Assembly (NCBI RefSeq): GCF_002892535.1 | Contig: NZ_CP024847.1 | Location: 248,001-312,000, forward strand | Direction of reading: 5' to 3' | Source: Aquella oligotrophica | GTDB taxonomy: Bacteria; Pseudomonadota; Gammaproteobacteria; Burkholderiales; UBA11063 | DNA: 64,000 bases | Shown: positions 28,381 to 38,569 of the stretch, one piece after another | Numbering within the stretch: the first letter of the stretch is position 1 | How the letters are laid out: every line of letters begins with the position of its first letter | Notes under the pieces: model-generated | What the model saw: the letters and a program-made list of their open reading frames with translations, nothing else | Told to the model about the DNA's origin: nothing | The model's database searches: none | Program-made: the position numbers and the translations under genes

Positions 28381-29766
28381 TTAGCACTCTACCACATTTA
28401 CTGCTAATCCAGCCAATGCTGTTTCTTTATAGCGGGTACTCATATCCCGCCCAGTTTGCATCATTGTATGAATAACTGCATCTAGACTAACTTTACCTGG
28501 TTCATTTTCAAGTAGTGATAATTTTGCGATATCTATGGCTTTACTGGCGGCAACCCCATTTCGTTCAATACAAGGAATCTGAACTAATCCATTGATTGGG
28601 TCACAAGTCATTCCTAGGCAGTGTTCCATTGCAATTTCTGCAGCCTTTTCTACTTGCAAACAGTTACCCCCCAATACAGCAGTTAGTGCTCCAGCTGCCA
28701 TTGAGCAGGCGACGCCTATTTCGCCTTGGCATCCAACCTCAGCGGCAGAAATTGAAGCACCATATTTATACAAATTCCCAATTGCTCCAGCAGTTAATAT
28801 AAATTCAACAATTTTATCATCAGTAACTCCAAGATAGAAGTTTCGGTAATATTCCAATACTCCGGGAATTGTTCCTGCAGAACCATTGGTTGGAGCGGTA
28901 ACCACTCGACTAAATGATGCATTTTCCTCATTTACTGCTATGGCATAAGTCATAGCAAGGAGTCGGCGATCTTGATCAGAGACTAGGTTAAGATCATTTT
29001 TTATTAGTTTAGAATATAGTTGAGGAGCTCTTCTTTTAACATTAAGTCCGCCGGGCAAAATACCATCATGTAAAATTCCTCTTTTTATTGAATAGCGCAT
29101 TACTTCTGCAATTTCAAGAGCTTCAGCATAAACTTGCTCCTTTGATTTATTAATTATCTCATTTGCTAATACAACATCGGCTACGCTAAGATTGTTTTTT
29201 TGGCAATGGGTAAATAATTCTTGCGCATTATGAAATGGGTAGGGCACTTGAGCCACTTCATCGCTATTACCTTCACTCTCTTTGCGATTTTTAATTTGTT
29301 CCTTATTAAGGATAAAACCACCACCAATTGAGAAATACTCTTCCTCAAGAATTAAATTCCCGTTTGCATCCAATGCAATAAATTTCATACCATTGGCATG
29401 TTCAGGTAAAAATTGATCTTTGTGAATTAGTAAATCATTATCATAATTAAATGTAATCCTATGTTTATCATTAAGATTTAATTGATTATTTCTTTTTATT
29501 TCATCGACTCTAGAATAGATGGTATCTGGATCAATAGTTTTAGGATGTTGTCCAGATAAACCATTTAGAACAGCAAGAAAAGTACCGTGTCCTTCTCCAG
29601 TTAATGCAAGTGAACCATATAAATGAGCTTTCAAGCTGGCAACTTGATGTAATACTTTGTTTTTTTCAAGGCTTTGGGCAAATTCTAGCCCGGCCTTCAT
29701 TGGGCCTACCGTGTGAGAACTGGATGGACCTACTCCTATTGCGAACATATCTAATGGACTTAACAT
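28381..29766 (-). CDS. sdaA: L-serine ammonia-lyase
   Basis: SdaA turns L-serine into pyruvate and ammonia using a [4Fe-4S] cluster. The 461 residues show the beta domain opening [20 protein letters not shown] and the catalytic alpha domain with [40 protein letters not shown] and the C-terminal loop around [19 protein letters not shown]. All cluster cysteines expected for the one-chain enzyme appear present. An AAGGGGAGA ribosome site precedes the ATG. With kbl-tdh nearby it serves serine, threonine and glycine breakdown. Confidence 0.95.
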   Translation of the reverse strand: MLSPLDMFAIGVGPSSSHTVGPMKAGLEFAQSLEKNKVLHQVASLKAHLYGSLALTGEGHGTFLAVLNGLSGQHPKTIDPDTIYSRVDEIKRNNQLNLNDKHRITFNYDNDLLIHKDQFLPEHANGMKFIALDANGNLILEEEYFSIGGGFILNKEQIKNRKESEGNSDEVAQVPYPFHNAQELFTHCQKNNLSVADVVLANEIINKSKEQVYAEALEIAEVMRYSIKRGILHDGILPGGLNVKRRAPQLYSKLIKNDLNLVSDQDRRLLAMTYAIAVNEENASFSRVVTAPTNGSAGTIPGVLEYYRNFYLGVTDDKIVEFILTAGAIGNLYKYGASISAAEVGCQGEIGVACSMAAGALTAVLGGNCLQVEKAAEIAMEHCLGMTCDPINGLVQIPCIERNGVAASKAIDIAKLSLLENEPGKVSLDAVIHTMMQTGRDMSTRYKETALAGLAVNVVEC

Positions 29767-29794
29767 AATGATCTCCCCTTGTGCTATGCAGCAT

Positions 29795-29819
29795 AAAAAA
29801 TGGCACCATTACTGGTGCC
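29795..29819 (-). terminator. Rho-independent terminator of rne
   Basis: Read leftward, a 7-bp GC-rich stem (29802-29808 with 29813-29819) and a 4-base loop run into six U residues (29795-29800). It lies 8 bases past the rne stop and between rne and sdaA. Confidence 0.8.
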
Positions 29820-29826
29820 TTCCAAA

Positions 29827-32328
29827 TTATGATGAACGAGTTTCAACCTGTTGATAGACTATATTGGGATCTACAACTTTTTCTTCAATTACAATGTCAC
29901 TAAAACGGGTAACCTTTATTTCAGCAATTTGTGGTGTTTCAACCGTGAGTAACTCTTCTTTGGTAGAAACTAACTCTAAACCTCCAAGTTCAACTGGCTC
30001 CAGAGTATAAATTGGCGGATCAACTTTAATTGGCTCAGAATTTATTTCTATTTTAATTGCGTCTTTAGCCTCTTTTAAATCAGCAATTATTGGGCTTGCA
30101 ATGACGGTAGCAACTACCGCGCCAGATGCACTTGCCGCAAAAATTGTTTGAGGTGAAGAAGTTTTATTGGCAATATTTAATCCCTCTTCCGGAACTAACT
30201 TAGCCTTTATCGGCTGACTTGCAGAAGCTTTAGGGCTATATGCAGACTGCGCGACTATCTCTTTTCTTTCGATATTATTTTGCTTTGTATTATTCCGCTG
30301 ATTATTACGGTTTCGCTCAGTTTTTTCCGGGCGAGCTGTTTTCTCTGTATTTCGTTCTGGTTTGATCGAAATTTCCATCTTATTTTCAGCTTTTACAAAC
30401 GCATTTGGCTGTGACGGGCGCACAGTTTGTATCTTATCATTACTTTTATTTACTGCAACTGGACGAACCTTTTGACCATCAATTGTTATTTGTTCAGTCC
30501 GAGGCTCACGTTGAGTATTTGAGTTTTTTTCGCCCCGTGCTCCATCGCGTTGGCGGTAATTATTATTTCTTTGGGTACTTGCTGATGTGCGATTCCGCGG
30601 AGATTTATTTGCTGTAGTTTTAGCGGTTTCTGGTTTAGCTGCAAATAATTCACCAATTTTCTTAACTAGGTGACCAAAAAGAGATTTTGACTTACGTGGT
30701 TCAATAACCGGAGCTGGTAATGTTTGCTGAATGCCTTGTACCACTGGTTGTTTACTTGCATTGGCATCTAATCGATTACTAGCAGCCTTGTAACTTGGGG
30801 TTTCTTCTGGTACTTCCACCAGATTATAGCTGGACTTATTGAAGTTACTGTCATAGCCATCATGAGAAAGTTTTTTAATCCGGTAGTGAGGCGAATTAAG
30901 ATGTACATTTGGAATAAGTACGATTTTGACTTTCATTCGAGCTTCTATTTTTGCAACATCATCCCGACGTTCGTTTAAAAGATAAGTTGCTACATCTACA
31001 GGTAATTGAACATGTAATGCGGATAGGTGATTACCATTCTTTACAGCTTCTTCCTGAATAATTCGCAAAATATGTAGTGAGCTTGACTCAATCCCACGTA
31101 TTGTTCCAACTCCAGCACAACGTGGACAAGCAATTGAGCTTGATTCGTCAAGTGAGGATTGTAGGCGTTGTCGTGATAATTCAAGTAAACCGAATTTGGA
31201 TAGTTTACCCATTTGAATACGTGCCCGGTCTAACCCTAGTTGCAGTTTGAAATGGTTTTCCAGATCTCGCTGATTGCGCGGGTTTTCCATATCAATAAAG
31301 TCAACTACAACCAGCCCTCCTAAGTCACGCAAGCGTAATTGTCTGGCAACCTCTTCCGCTGCCTCAAGATTAGTCATTAGTGCCGTAGTTTCAATGTCTG
31401 CACCCTTATTCGCTTTTGCCGAATTTACATCAACAGCAGTTAACGCTTCAGTATGGTCAATAACTATTGAGCCGCCAGATGGTAAATGTACAGCCCGTGA
31501 ATAGACAGACTCAATTTGATGTTCAATTTGGAATCTTGAAAACAATGGTACATCATCACGATAAAATTTAATACGCTCAGCATAATTTGGCATTACATGA
31601 GCCATGAATTGGCGTGCCTGGTTATAGACTTCCTCTGTATCAATCAAGACTTCAGTTATATCTGGGCTAAAGTGATCACGGATAGAACGAATTACTAGAC
31701 TGCTTTCCTGATATATCAGAAATGATCCTTTTTGTTCTGTGGCCGCTGTTTTTATTGCACTCCACAATTTGAGCAGATAGCTTAAGTCCCATTGCAGCTC
31801 TTCTACCACTCTTCCTAGTGCAGCAGTTCGAAGAATAACGCTCATTCCTTGTGGGACTTCAAGTTGGCTCATTAAGGATTTTAATTCGTCTCGATCATCG
31901 CCCTCAATTCGTCTAGAAATACCACCTGCACGTGAATTATTTGGCATTAATACCAAATAACGTCCAGGTAAAGTAATATAGCTGGTTAGGGCCGCCCCTT
32001 TATTACCGCGTTCATCTTTTTCTACCTGAACAATTAGTTCTGTTCCTTCTGGCAGTTTGGTAAAGTCGCGTCCGCGCTGTCCATTTACTTCTGGTAAATA
32101 GCGGAAATCAATTTCCTTAAACGGCAAAAACCCTTGCTTTTCCGTACCATAGTCAACGAAACACGCTTCAAGTGAAGGTTCAACACGGGTCACAACGCCT
32201 TTATAGATATTTCCACGTCGCTGCTCCTTGCTGCTTGTTTCAATATCAAAATTGATTAATCGCTGTCCATCGACAGTTGCGACCCTAAGCTCTTCAGCAT
32301 AAGTCGCATTAAATAACATCCTTTTCAT
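29827..32328 (-). CDS. rne: Ribonuclease E
   Basis: RNase E is the main endonuclease of mRNA decay and of rRNA and tRNA processing and the scaffold of the degradosome. The 833 residues start MKRMLFNATYAEELRVA, as in E. coli. The S1 domain (about 36-118) has NIYKGVVTRVEPSLEACFVDYG; the catalytic region has VVDFIDMENPRN; the zinc link CPRCAGVG is near residues 401-408. Residues after about 520 form a basic, Asn-, Arg- and Pro-rich, probably disordered tail that would bind RNA and partners. Convergent hairpin and divergent rluC match the E. coli layout. Confidence 0.96.
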   Translation of the reverse strand: MKRMLFNATYAEELRVATVDGQRLINFDIETSSKEQRRGNIYKGVVTRVEPSLEACFVDYGTEKQGFLPFKEIDFRYLPEVNGQRGRDFTKLPEGTELIVQVEKDERGNKGAALTSYITLPGRYLVLMPNNSRAGGISRRIEGDDRDELKSLMSQLEVPQGMSVILRTAALGRVVEELQWDLSYLLKLWSAIKTAATEQKGSFLIYQESSLVIRSIRDHFSPDITEVLIDTEEVYNQARQFMAHVMPNYAERIKFYRDDVPLFSRFQIEHQIESVYSRAVHLPSGGSIVIDHTEALTAVDVNSAKANKGADIETTALMTNLEAAEEVARQLRLRDLGGLVVVDFIDMENPRNQRDLENHFKLQLGLDRARIQMGKLSKFGLLELSRQRLQSSLDESSSIACPRCAGVGTIRGIESSSLHILRIIQEEAVKNGNHLSALHVQLPVDVATYLLNERRDDVAKIEARMKVKIVLIPNVHLNSPHYRIKKLSHDGYDSNFNKSSYNLVEVPEETPSYKAASNRLDANASKQPVVQGIQQTLPAPVIEPRKSKSLFGHLVKKIGELFAAKPETAKTTANKSPRNRTSASTQRNNNYRQRDGARGEKNSNTQREPRTEQITIDGQKVRPVAVNKSNDKIQTVRPSQPNAFVKAENKMEISIKPERNTEKTARPEKTERNRNNQRNNTKQNNIERKEIVAQSAYSPKASASQPIKAKLVPEEGLNIANKTSSPQTIFAASASGAVVATVIASPIIADLKEAKDAIKIEINSEPIKVDPPIYTLEPVELGGLELVSTKEELLTVETPQIAEIKVTRFSDIVIEEKVVDPNIVYQQVETRSS

Positions 32329-32895
32329 GCTTAATTAGATCCTTTTACCAATTAAGCCATTTCACTTGTCTATTTTAAACATACTAGACCAAAGCGCTTG
32401 ATTACAGGGGGTAGTTTAATAGGTAACAACTATCCTCTGATTCTCAAATCATACTGGAATCTTCCGTATGTTAGCGATGTAGCTGGATTAACAGCTAATC
32501 AAATTTACTTTCTAACGGACAATCATGTTTGTCGTAAAAATGTATTTGGTTTTATATTTCATATTTAAATCACTTAATAAATTAGTTATACATAATAGCG
32601 GCTGGTTGATAATATTCAACTTCGCTGCCAATCATATTTATCAGTTTGACATATGATTAAAATAATAAACAAGCTTAATGGCTTATCAGTTAACATATTT
32701 AATAAAATTTAATTCAGATGATTTAAACTGGTAATTTGTAATCTTGCCAATGTACAATTGCATATCTCCACCGCATTGAAGCTCTAACTCTTATTGATAA
32801 CAACCAGTTGGGTCTAACTGGAACATGACTACTTTTAGGTTAAAAATAAGTTACAATTACGCCAAGTATAAATCAATCTATAATTATAAACTAAA
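32329..32895 (-). promoter_or_regulatory. rne leader and rne/rluC divergent promoter region
   Basis: This 567-bp gap holds no gene I can support. Facing rne, a -35-like TTGAAT (complement of 32614-32619) and a -10-like TATTAT (complement of 32592-32597) are 16 bases apart, giving a leader of about 255 bases. At its end, bases 32330-32336 pair with 32350-32356; the 13-base loop holds the AAGGA ribosome site next to the rne ATG. A second hairpin (TGATT/AATCA) lies farther upstream. Long structured rne leaders mediate autoregulation in enterobacteria. Facing rluC, TACAAT near 32850 could be a -10. Confidence 0.45.
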
Positions 32896-33840
32896 ATGGA
32901 CTTTCTAATGAATGAAATAAGCACAAATCAGGTAAATTTTTATAATGTTACCGAGAATGAGGATAATCAGCGACTAGATAATTTGTTGATCAAGATATTA
33001 AAAGGAGTTCCTAAAAGTCATATTTATAGAATAATTAGAAGTGGCGAAGTGAGATTAAATAAATCTAGAGCTGAAGTAAGTTCAAAGGTAAAAATAGGTG
33101 ATATCGTAAGGATTCCACCAATTAGAGTTGCCAGTATTGAAGAAAAGATTAATATTCCAAAAACCACTTTCCCTGCTTTATTTGAAGATGACTACTATCT
33201 GATAATTGATAAACCCGCAGGAACTGCCTGTCATGGTGGAAGTGGTGTTTCATTTGGTGTAATTGAACAGCTTAGACAAAATCTAAACTATAAGTTCCTT
33301 GAATTGGCACATCGGTTAGATAGGGGGACTTCCGGGATTCTGATTTTAGCAAAGAAAAGAACTGCACTAGTAAAGCTACAAGAGCTTATGAAAAATAATT
33401 TGATGTTGAAGGAGTATTATGCTTTAAGTGTAGGTGTTATTCCAGATAATAAAAGAAATGTGAAATTACCAATATATAAATATACAACTAAGACGGGGGA
33501 GCGAAAAGTCCGGGTTGATCATGAAAATGGTCAATTTGCACATACAATTTTTACAGTTAAGGAAAGGTTTGATGGGTTTACTTTAGTTAGTGCTAGCCTA
33601 CAAACTGGAAAAACTCATCAAATCAGACTACATTTGCAGTCAATTGGATTTCCTATAGCGGGGGACGAGAAGTATGGCGATTTTTCAGCAAATGATTTAT
33701 TTTCTAAGCGAGGTTTGAAAAGAATGTTTCTTCATGCCTATCATATTAAATTTACGCACCCTATAGAAGAAAAAATTATCGAAATTAACTCCCCATTGCC
33801 AGATACGCTACAGTCCTTTATTAACAAGCTTAAAGAGTAG
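32896..33840 (+). CDS. rluC: Ribosomal large subunit pseudouridine synthase RluC
   Basis: RluC makes pseudouridine at positions 955, 2504 and 2580 of 23S rRNA. The 314-residue protein has an S4 RNA-binding domain (about 24-80), the opening of the catalytic domain FEDDYYLIIDKPAGTACHGG, and the active-site motif HRLDRGTSG with Asp142. ARD-type neighbours QTGKTHQIRLHLQ and HAYHIKFTHP support RluC over RluD, as does the divergent rne. The start may be the ATG at 32908 instead, as neither has a strong ribosome site. Confidence 0.93.
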   Translation: MDFLMNEISTNQVNFYNVTENEDNQRLDNLLIKILKGVPKSHIYRIIRSGEVRLNKSRAEVSSKVKIGDIVRIPPIRVASIEEKINIPKTTFPALFEDDYYLIIDKPAGTACHGGSGVSFGVIEQLRQNLNYKFLELAHRLDRGTSGILILAKKRTALVKLQELMKNNLMLKEYYALSVGVIPDNKRNVKLPIYKYTTKTGERKVRVDHENGQFAHTIFTVKERFDGFTLVSASLQTGKTHQIRLHLQSIGFPIAGDEKYGDFSANDLFSKRGLKRMFLHAYHIKFTHPIEEKIIEINSPLPDTLQSFINKLKE

Positions 33841-33855
33841 GGGATGTTAAAAAAT

Positions 33856-33875
33856 CGCAAAAAAATATTTTTGCG
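33856..33875 (+). terminator. Possible terminator after rluC
   Basis: An 8-bp stem (33856-33863 with 33868-33875) ends in five U residues within its right arm. It is 15 bases past the rluC stop. It is AT-rich apart from its base, so the call is weak. Confidence 0.4.
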
Positions 33876-34037
33876 CACTTTATTTGTTGTTTTATACTGC
33901 GTTAATGATTAATTATTTGAATTAATGAAACGGTTGAAAATAAATGATACAACTAAAAAGCCAGAAAAAATGATTTTTTGTTTGCAAAAACCTAATTTTA
34001 AATAAATCAAATCAATATGTTATGTGTAATGGTGCGG

Positions 34038-34066
34038 TTGACAAATAAAATTACTTGTGTAATAAT
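34038..34066 (+). promoter_or_regulatory. Strong sigma-70-like promoter of the cell-wall hydrolase gene
   Basis: A perfect TTGACA (34038-34043) is followed by TAATAAT (34060-34066) with 16-17 bases between. This gives a leader of about 95 bases. The 327-bp gap 33841-34167 holds otherwise only the weak rluC terminator and AT-rich sequence. Confidence 0.65.
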
Positions 34067-34167
34067 ACGCCCTTACCAGAAAGCTTACACTGTTTGTAAA
34101 GCAAAAACGTATAGACTGTTAAAAAAAGGAATTCAATCTTAGTCTATCCCTTAAAAGGAGAAAGTTT

Positions 34168-34584
34168 ATGTTAGTAGTCACGGCGAGTTTATGCATGGCA
34201 ATTAACTTATATAAAGAGTGCCGTAGTGCCTCTGATACAGAATGTCAACTAATTAATAGAGTTGTTGTTAACCGCATGCACGATACCAATCAGGATGCGT
34301 GTAATGTTATTTTTGCAAAAAACCAGTTTAGCTGGACAAATACAACTCCTAAAAAATTGAAATTTAAGAATTATAGCGATATGATTGCTTATTATAAATT
34401 AAATGATACAGCACAGCTGATTCGTGCTTTTGATAATGTAAATAAATCTGAAGATAATAGTAGTAAACTTAAGATATCTGATAGTATGACACATTATTAT
34501 GATAAGTCTATTTCCCAGCCAAAATGGGCACAACGTATGCAAGTTGCATATAAAACCAAGAATTTTATATTTTATAACGCATAG
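34168..34584 (+). CDS. SleB/CwlJ-like cell wall hydrolase
   Basis: The 138-residue protein matches the Hydrolase_2 (SleB/CwlJ) domain: AINLYKECRS with the likely catalytic Glu17, INRVVVNRM, VIFAKNQFSWT and the C-terminal THYYDKSISQPKWAQRMQVAY plus FIFY. These enzymes cut peptidoglycan. Unlike most family members it has no signal peptide; the stretch of codons before the ATG is open but holds no start codon, and AAAAGGAGA fixes this ATG. It would need another export route. Three Cys residues (C9, C18, C27) plus a fourth are unusual. A perfect promoter and terminator make it a single-gene unit. Confidence 0.85.
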   Translation: MLVVTASLCMAINLYKECRSASDTECQLINRVVVNRMHDTNQDACNVIFAKNQFSWTNTTPKKLKFKNYSDMIAYYKLNDTAQLIRAFDNVNKSEDNSSKLKISDSMTHYYDKSISQPKWAQRMQVAYKTKNFIFYNA

Positions 34585-34593
34585 TTTTGTTAT

Positions 34594-34637
34594 GATGTAT
34601 AAAAAACCTGAGAAAAATCTCAGGTTTTTTATACATC
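34594..34637. terminator. Bidirectional terminator between cell wall hydrolase and tdh
   Basis: Bases 34594-34612 pair perfectly with 34619-34637 over 19 bp around a 6-base loop, with A- and U-runs of six on both sides of the GC core. It lies between convergent genes. Confidence 0.9.
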
Positions 34638-34652
34638 AGCTAGATTTGAGAA

Positions 34653-35726
34653 TTACAGAGTAGTCCAATCAAGGATAACTTTTCCACAATTCCCAGATTT
34701 CATTAATTCAAAGCCTTTAGAGTACTCCTGAATCGGCATTACGTGAGTAATTACTGGAGTTACATCAAGTCCTGACTTAACTAGTGAGACCATTTTATAC
34801 CAGGTTTCAAACATTTCACGTCCATAAACACCTTTCAAGTATAGGCTTTTGAATACAACCTTATTCCAGTCAAGTGCTACTGGCTTGGAAGAGATCCCAA
34901 GCATGGCAATTTTACCGCCATTAATCATTAAATCAATCATTGAGTGAATGGCATCTTCAATCCCAGACATTTCAAGACCGACATCAAAACCTTCTTCCAT
35001 ATTAAGATCTCGCATTACACCACGCAGTTTAGCATCAATCTGTTCTGCATTTTTACAATCGCTAACATTAACCGCAGCATCTGCTCCCATTTTTTTAGCT
35101 AATTCAAGACGGTAGTCGTTAACATCGGTAATCACTACGTTTTTAGCACCAACTTTTTTACAAATTGCGACCGCCATACAACCAATCGGACCTGCACCGG
35201 TAATTAAGACATCTTCACCAATCAGATCAAAAGAAAGCGCTGTATGGGCCGCATTACCAAATGGGTCAAGCATACTTGCGATATCATCAGAAACATAATC
35301 TGGCAATTTAAATACATTAAATGCAGGAATAGCAAGATACTCACCAAAACAACCGGGACGATTTACACCTACACCAATAGTATTTGGGCAAAGATGGAAA
35401 TGTCCAGCACGACAGTTACGACAAGTTCCGCAAACAATATGCCCCTCACCGGATACCCGATCACCGATTTGAAGATTTCTTTGACGAACATTCTTACCAA
35501 TTTCGACGATCTCACCAACAAACTCATGTCCAACATGCATTGGAGTCGGAATAGTTGCCTGAGCCCAAGCATCCCATTTATAAATATGTAAATCAGTACC
35601 ACAAATAGCAGTTTTTTTAATCTTAATCAAAACCTCATCTTCACGAATGGTAGGTTTCTCAACCTCTCCCATCCAAATACCCGGCTCTGGACGCTCTTTA
35701 ATCAGTGCTTTCATTGTTGTTGTCAT
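34653..35726 (-). CDS. tdh: L-threonine 3-dehydrogenase
   Basis: Tdh oxidises L-threonine to 2-amino-3-oxobutyrate with NAD+. The 357 residues carry the catalytic zinc site around Cys42 in [29 protein letters not shown], the structural zinc cysteines in [15 protein letters not shown], and the nucleotide-binding [18 protein letters not shown]. Kbl, which acts on the product, is encoded 14 bases upstream. An internal ATG at 35714 (MKALIKE) is an alternative start. Confidence 0.96.
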   Translation of the reverse strand: MTTTMKALIKERPEPGIWMGEVEKPTIREDEVLIKIKKTAICGTDLHIYKWDAWAQATIPTPMHVGHEFVGEIVEIGKNVRQRNLQIGDRVSGEGHIVCGTCRNCRAGHFHLCPNTIGVGVNRPGCFGEYLAIPAFNVFKLPDYVSDDIASMLDPFGNAAHTALSFDLIGEDVLITGAGPIGCMAVAICKKVGAKNVVITDVNDYRLELAKKMGADAAVNVSDCKNAEQIDAKLRGVMRDLNMEEGFDVGLEMSGIEDAIHSMIDLMINGGKIAMLGISSKPVALDWNKVVFKSLYLKGVYGREMFETWYKMVSLVKSGLDVTPVITHVMPIQEYSKGFELMKSGNCGKVILDWTTL

Positions 35727-35740
35727 TCTATATATTCCTA

Positions 35741-36937
35741 TTATTTAATAATATTTAGTTCTTTACCAACGGCAGTAAATGCGGCAATAGCTTTATCAAT
35801 TTGCTCTGGAGAATGTTTGGCTGACATTTGAGTACGAATCCGCGCTTTACCTTTAGGTACTACCGGGAACGAGAATGGAATTACATAAATACCGTGATCA
35901 AGAAGCTTTTGGGCAAACTCCACAGCTAATTTTTCATCATAAAGCATCACTGGAATAATTGCATGTTCGCCCGGAACCAGGTCAAAACCAGCTTTTGCCA
36001 TCCCATCGCGGAATTGTTTTTTATTTCTTTCTAATTGTTCGCGTAATTCATTGGCAGCAACAACTTTTTCTAATACGGTTATGGTTGCAGCCGTGATAAC
36101 TGGCGCTAATGAATTAGAGAAAAGATAAGGACGGGCACGGTTACGTAAAAGATCAATCACAGATTTTTTAGCTGAAATATAACCACCAGAAGCACCACCA
36201 AGTGCCTTACCAAGAGTACCAGTCATAACATCAATTCGACCTTCAACCCCACAGTATTCTGGTGTGCCACGCCCATTCTTGCCCGTGAATCCAGTTGCAT
36301 GTGAATCATCAACCAATACTAAAGCGTTATATTTATCAGCCAAATCACAGATTGATTTAAGGTCGGCAATGATACCATCCATTGAGAAAACACCATCGGT
36401 AGCAATCATTTTAAATCTAGCACCGGCAGCATCGGCAGCTTTCAATTGTTCTTCCAGATCTTGCATGTTGTTGTTTTTATAACGGAAACGCTTAGCCTTA
36501 CATAAGCGCACACCATCGATAATTGAAGCATGATTTAATTCATCAGAAATAATCGCATCTTCAGCCCCAAGCATAGTTTCAAAAACGCCACCATTGGCAT
36601 CAAAGCATGAGCTAAATAAAATTGTATCTTCAAAGCCAAGAAACTTACTAATTGCTGCTTCCAAGTCTTTATGAATCTGATTAGTACCGCAAATAAAGCG
36701 AACTGATGCCATTCCATAGCCATATTTATCAAGAGCTTTTTTTGAGCTAGCAATAACATCAGCATCGTCAGCCAAACCAAGATAGTTATTGGCACAGAAA
36801 TTCAATAATTCTTTACCATCTTTGAGTATCACACGAGGGTTTTGCGGATTTACAATAATACGCTCATGTTTAAAAAGCTTGTTTTCAGTGATTTCTTGGA
36901 TTTGATTATCAATATGCTCATAATATTTGTGATTCAT
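35741..36937 (-). CDS. kbl: Glycine C-acetyltransferase (2-amino-3-ketobutyrate CoA ligase)
   Basis: Kbl cleaves 2-amino-3-oxobutyrate with CoA to glycine and acetyl-CoA, completing threonine breakdown with Tdh. It is a PLP enzyme of the alpha-oxoamine synthase family. The 398 residues hold [12 protein letters not shown], the substrate region [25 protein letters not shown], and the PLP-binding lysine K244 in [13 protein letters not shown]. The tandem kbl-tdh order is the usual one. It heads the minus-strand pair. Confidence 0.97.
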   Translation of the reverse strand: MNHKYYEHIDNQIQEITENKLFKHERIIVNPQNPRVILKDGKELLNFCANNYLGLADDADVIASSKKALDKYGYGMASVRFICGTNQIHKDLEAAISKFLGFEDTILFSSCFDANGGVFETMLGAEDAIISDELNHASIIDGVRLCKAKRFRYKNNNMQDLEEQLKAADAAGARFKMIATDGVFSMDGIIADLKSICDLADKYNALVLVDDSHATGFTGKNGRGTPEYCGVEGRIDVMTGTLGKALGGASGGYISAKKSVIDLLRNRARPYLFSNSLAPVITAATITVLEKVVAANELREQLERNKKQFRDGMAKAGFDLVPGEHAIIPVMLYDEKLAVEFAQKLLDHGIYVIPFSFPVVPKGKARIRTQMSAKHSPEQIDKAIAAFTAVGKELNIIK

Positions 36938-37120
36938 TCTAGCCCTTTCTGGTAAAAAATAAATAACCCCAAAATTATACTAGTTTTACTGATTTGATAC
37001 CAAGCTGCGCCGCACCATAAGAGTAATGGCTAAGTCAGATTTTATGATAAGAAGTTTTTTAGTGAAGAAAAATTTTCTTTGGTAGGCTTAGGTAAAAATT
37101 TTATTGTCAATTAGAATATA

Positions 37121-37154
37121 ATTATCTAATCCTTAGCATCAAGGATTAGATAAT
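37121..37154 (-). terminator. 14-bp inverted repeat after hisIE
   Basis: Bases 37121-37134 pair with 37141-37154 around a 6-base loop. It is 13 bases past the hisIE stop. There is no U-tract on the leftward side, so the terminator role is tentative. Confidence 0.45.
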
Positions 37155-37166
37155 TGGTTAAAAGAG

Positions 37167-37805
37167 TTAATGGCTAGATTTTTTATCTGTTTTTTCCTGA
37201 TGTCGTTTGGCAATAACCTCAGCAACATCATCAAGCGACAATCCTTGTGCATGCAATAGGATCAAAGAGTGGTATAAAAGATCTGTCATCTCACCAAGAT
37301 ATTCTTCCCGGCTTTCTGCCAAAGCAGCAATTACCACTTCCACCGCTTCTTCACCAACTTTCTGAGCGACTTTATTCAGTCCACGACTAATTAACTTATG
37401 CGTATAGCTATTCTCGCTTGGATTTTTTATTCGTTCCTGAATTACCTTATCTAGCAAGCCTAGGTATGATAATCCCGGAGTTTTCTGGCTATTAAAGCAT
37501 GAAACACTTCCAGTATGACAAGTTGGACCACAAGGAGTCGCCATTACTAGTATAGTATCATTATCACAATCAATAAATATATCATCAAGTAAAAGATAAT
37601 TCTCGCTAGTTTCACCTTTTACCCATAGCCGTTCTTTACTGCGGCTATAGAAAGTTACTTTCTTGGTCGTTAAGGTTTCTTGCAGGGATTCTTTATTCAT
37701 ATAGCCAAGCATCAATACCTGTAGCGTAGCATTATCTTGAATAACTGCCGGGATAAGTCCATCTGCCGATTTTGAAAAATCTATACTATCCAGATTTTCA
37801 ATCAT
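37167..37805 (-). CDS. hisIE: Bifunctional phosphoribosyl-AMP cyclohydrolase / phosphoribosyl-ATP pyrophosphatase
   Basis: This enzyme does the second and third steps of histidine synthesis. The N-terminal HisI half (about 1-110) has the motifs [26 protein letters not shown] and the metal-binding CDNDTILV and CGPTCHTG. The C-terminal HisE half has EENSYTH-like and [11 protein letters not shown] segments, with a late [17 protein letters not shown]. The 212-residue fusion is of normal length. The ATG overlaps the hisF stop by 4 bases. No other his genes are in the window, so this is a split cluster. Confidence 0.96.
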   Translation of the reverse strand: MIENLDSIDFSKSADGLIPAVIQDNATLQVLMLGYMNKESLQETLTTKKVTFYSRSKERLWVKGETSENYLLLDDIFIDCDNDTILVMATPCGPTCHTGSVSCFNSQKTPGLSYLGLLDKVIQERIKNPSENSYTHKLISRGLNKVAQKVGEEAVEVVIAALAESREEYLGEMTDLLYHSLILLHAQGLSLDDVAEVIAKRHQEKTDKKSSH

Positions 37806-38569
37806 TGTCGTACCTCAATATCATTCTGTGCCAAATAATCTTTAAGTTCAGGAATCGTCATCATTCCTTTATGAAATACTGATGCAGCAAGACCACCAGT
37901 TGCACGTGTTTGTGTAAATAGATCAAGAAAATGAGACATTTCTCCAGCACCACCGGATGCAACCACTGGCACGTTTACTGTTTCCGCAAGTAGCTTTGTC
38001 TGCACTAAATCATAACCTTTGCGAACTCCATCTTGATTCATGCAATTAAGAACTATTTCACCCGCTCCCCGATGAACTACTTCACGCGCCCACTCAAGAG
38101 TACTGCGTCTTGACTTAACCGTCTTTTTTTCATCACCTGTATACTGCAAAACCTGATATTCTCCCTCTGTTTCCCAGCTATCAATTCCGATAACCACACA
38201 TTGTGAGCCAAATCTTTTTGCTAGTTCTTCAATTAATTGAGGATTTTCCAAAGCTGGAGAATTAATCGAGACTTTATCCGCACCATTCGCAAGTACTTCT
38301 TCAGCCATTGCCAAGGAACGAATCCCACCAGCTACACAAAATGGAATATTTATCTGATTGGCAACTTCTTTTACCCACTGCCGATCAGTATTTTTATCAT
38401 CACTACTAGCAGTAATCGCATAAAACACCAACTCATCAGCACCAGCATCTGAATAGCGTTTGGCTAATTCAAGAATATCACCAACAACTTCATGATTGCG
38501 GAACTGAACACCTTTAACTACTTGCCCATCTCTAACGTCAAGACAGGGAATAATACGTTTCTTTAACAT
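37802..38569 (-). CDS. hisF: Imidazole glycerol phosphate synthase subunit HisF
   Basis: HisF is the cyclase of the HisFH complex, making imidazole glycerol phosphate and AICAR. The 255-residue (beta-alpha)8 barrel has the catalytic Asp11 in [11 protein letters not shown] and a second Asp near 130 in [11 protein letters not shown], with phosphate-binding loops GGIRSL and [12 protein letters not shown]. It is the first of two minus-strand genes and faces a long non-coding gap upstream. Confidence 0.97.
   Translation of the reverse strand: MLKKRIIPCLDVRDGQVVKGVQFRNHEVVGDILELAKRYSDAGADELVFYAITASSDDKNTDRQWVKEVANQINIPFCVAGGIRSLAMAEEVLANGADKVSINSPALENPQLIEELAKRFGSQCVVIGIDSWETEGEYQVLQYTGDEKKTVKSRRSTLEWAREVVHRGAGEIVLNCMNQDGVRKGYDLVQTKLLAETVNVPVVASGGAGEMSHFLDLFTQTRATGGLAASVFHKGMMTIPELKDYLAQNDIEVRQ

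Noticed and set aside
32415-32495. tRNA-like stretch with a D-arm-like GTAGTTTAATAGGTAA segment
   Set aside because: No acceptor stem, no good anticodon arm and no T-loop consensus could be formed, so it is not supported as a tRNA.
36938-37166. Possible riboswitch or attenuator upstream of kbl or downstream of hisIE
   Set aside because: Only an inverted repeat after hisIE is visible; no known aptamer pattern (glycine, lysine, TPP or histidine attenuator with His codons) was found.
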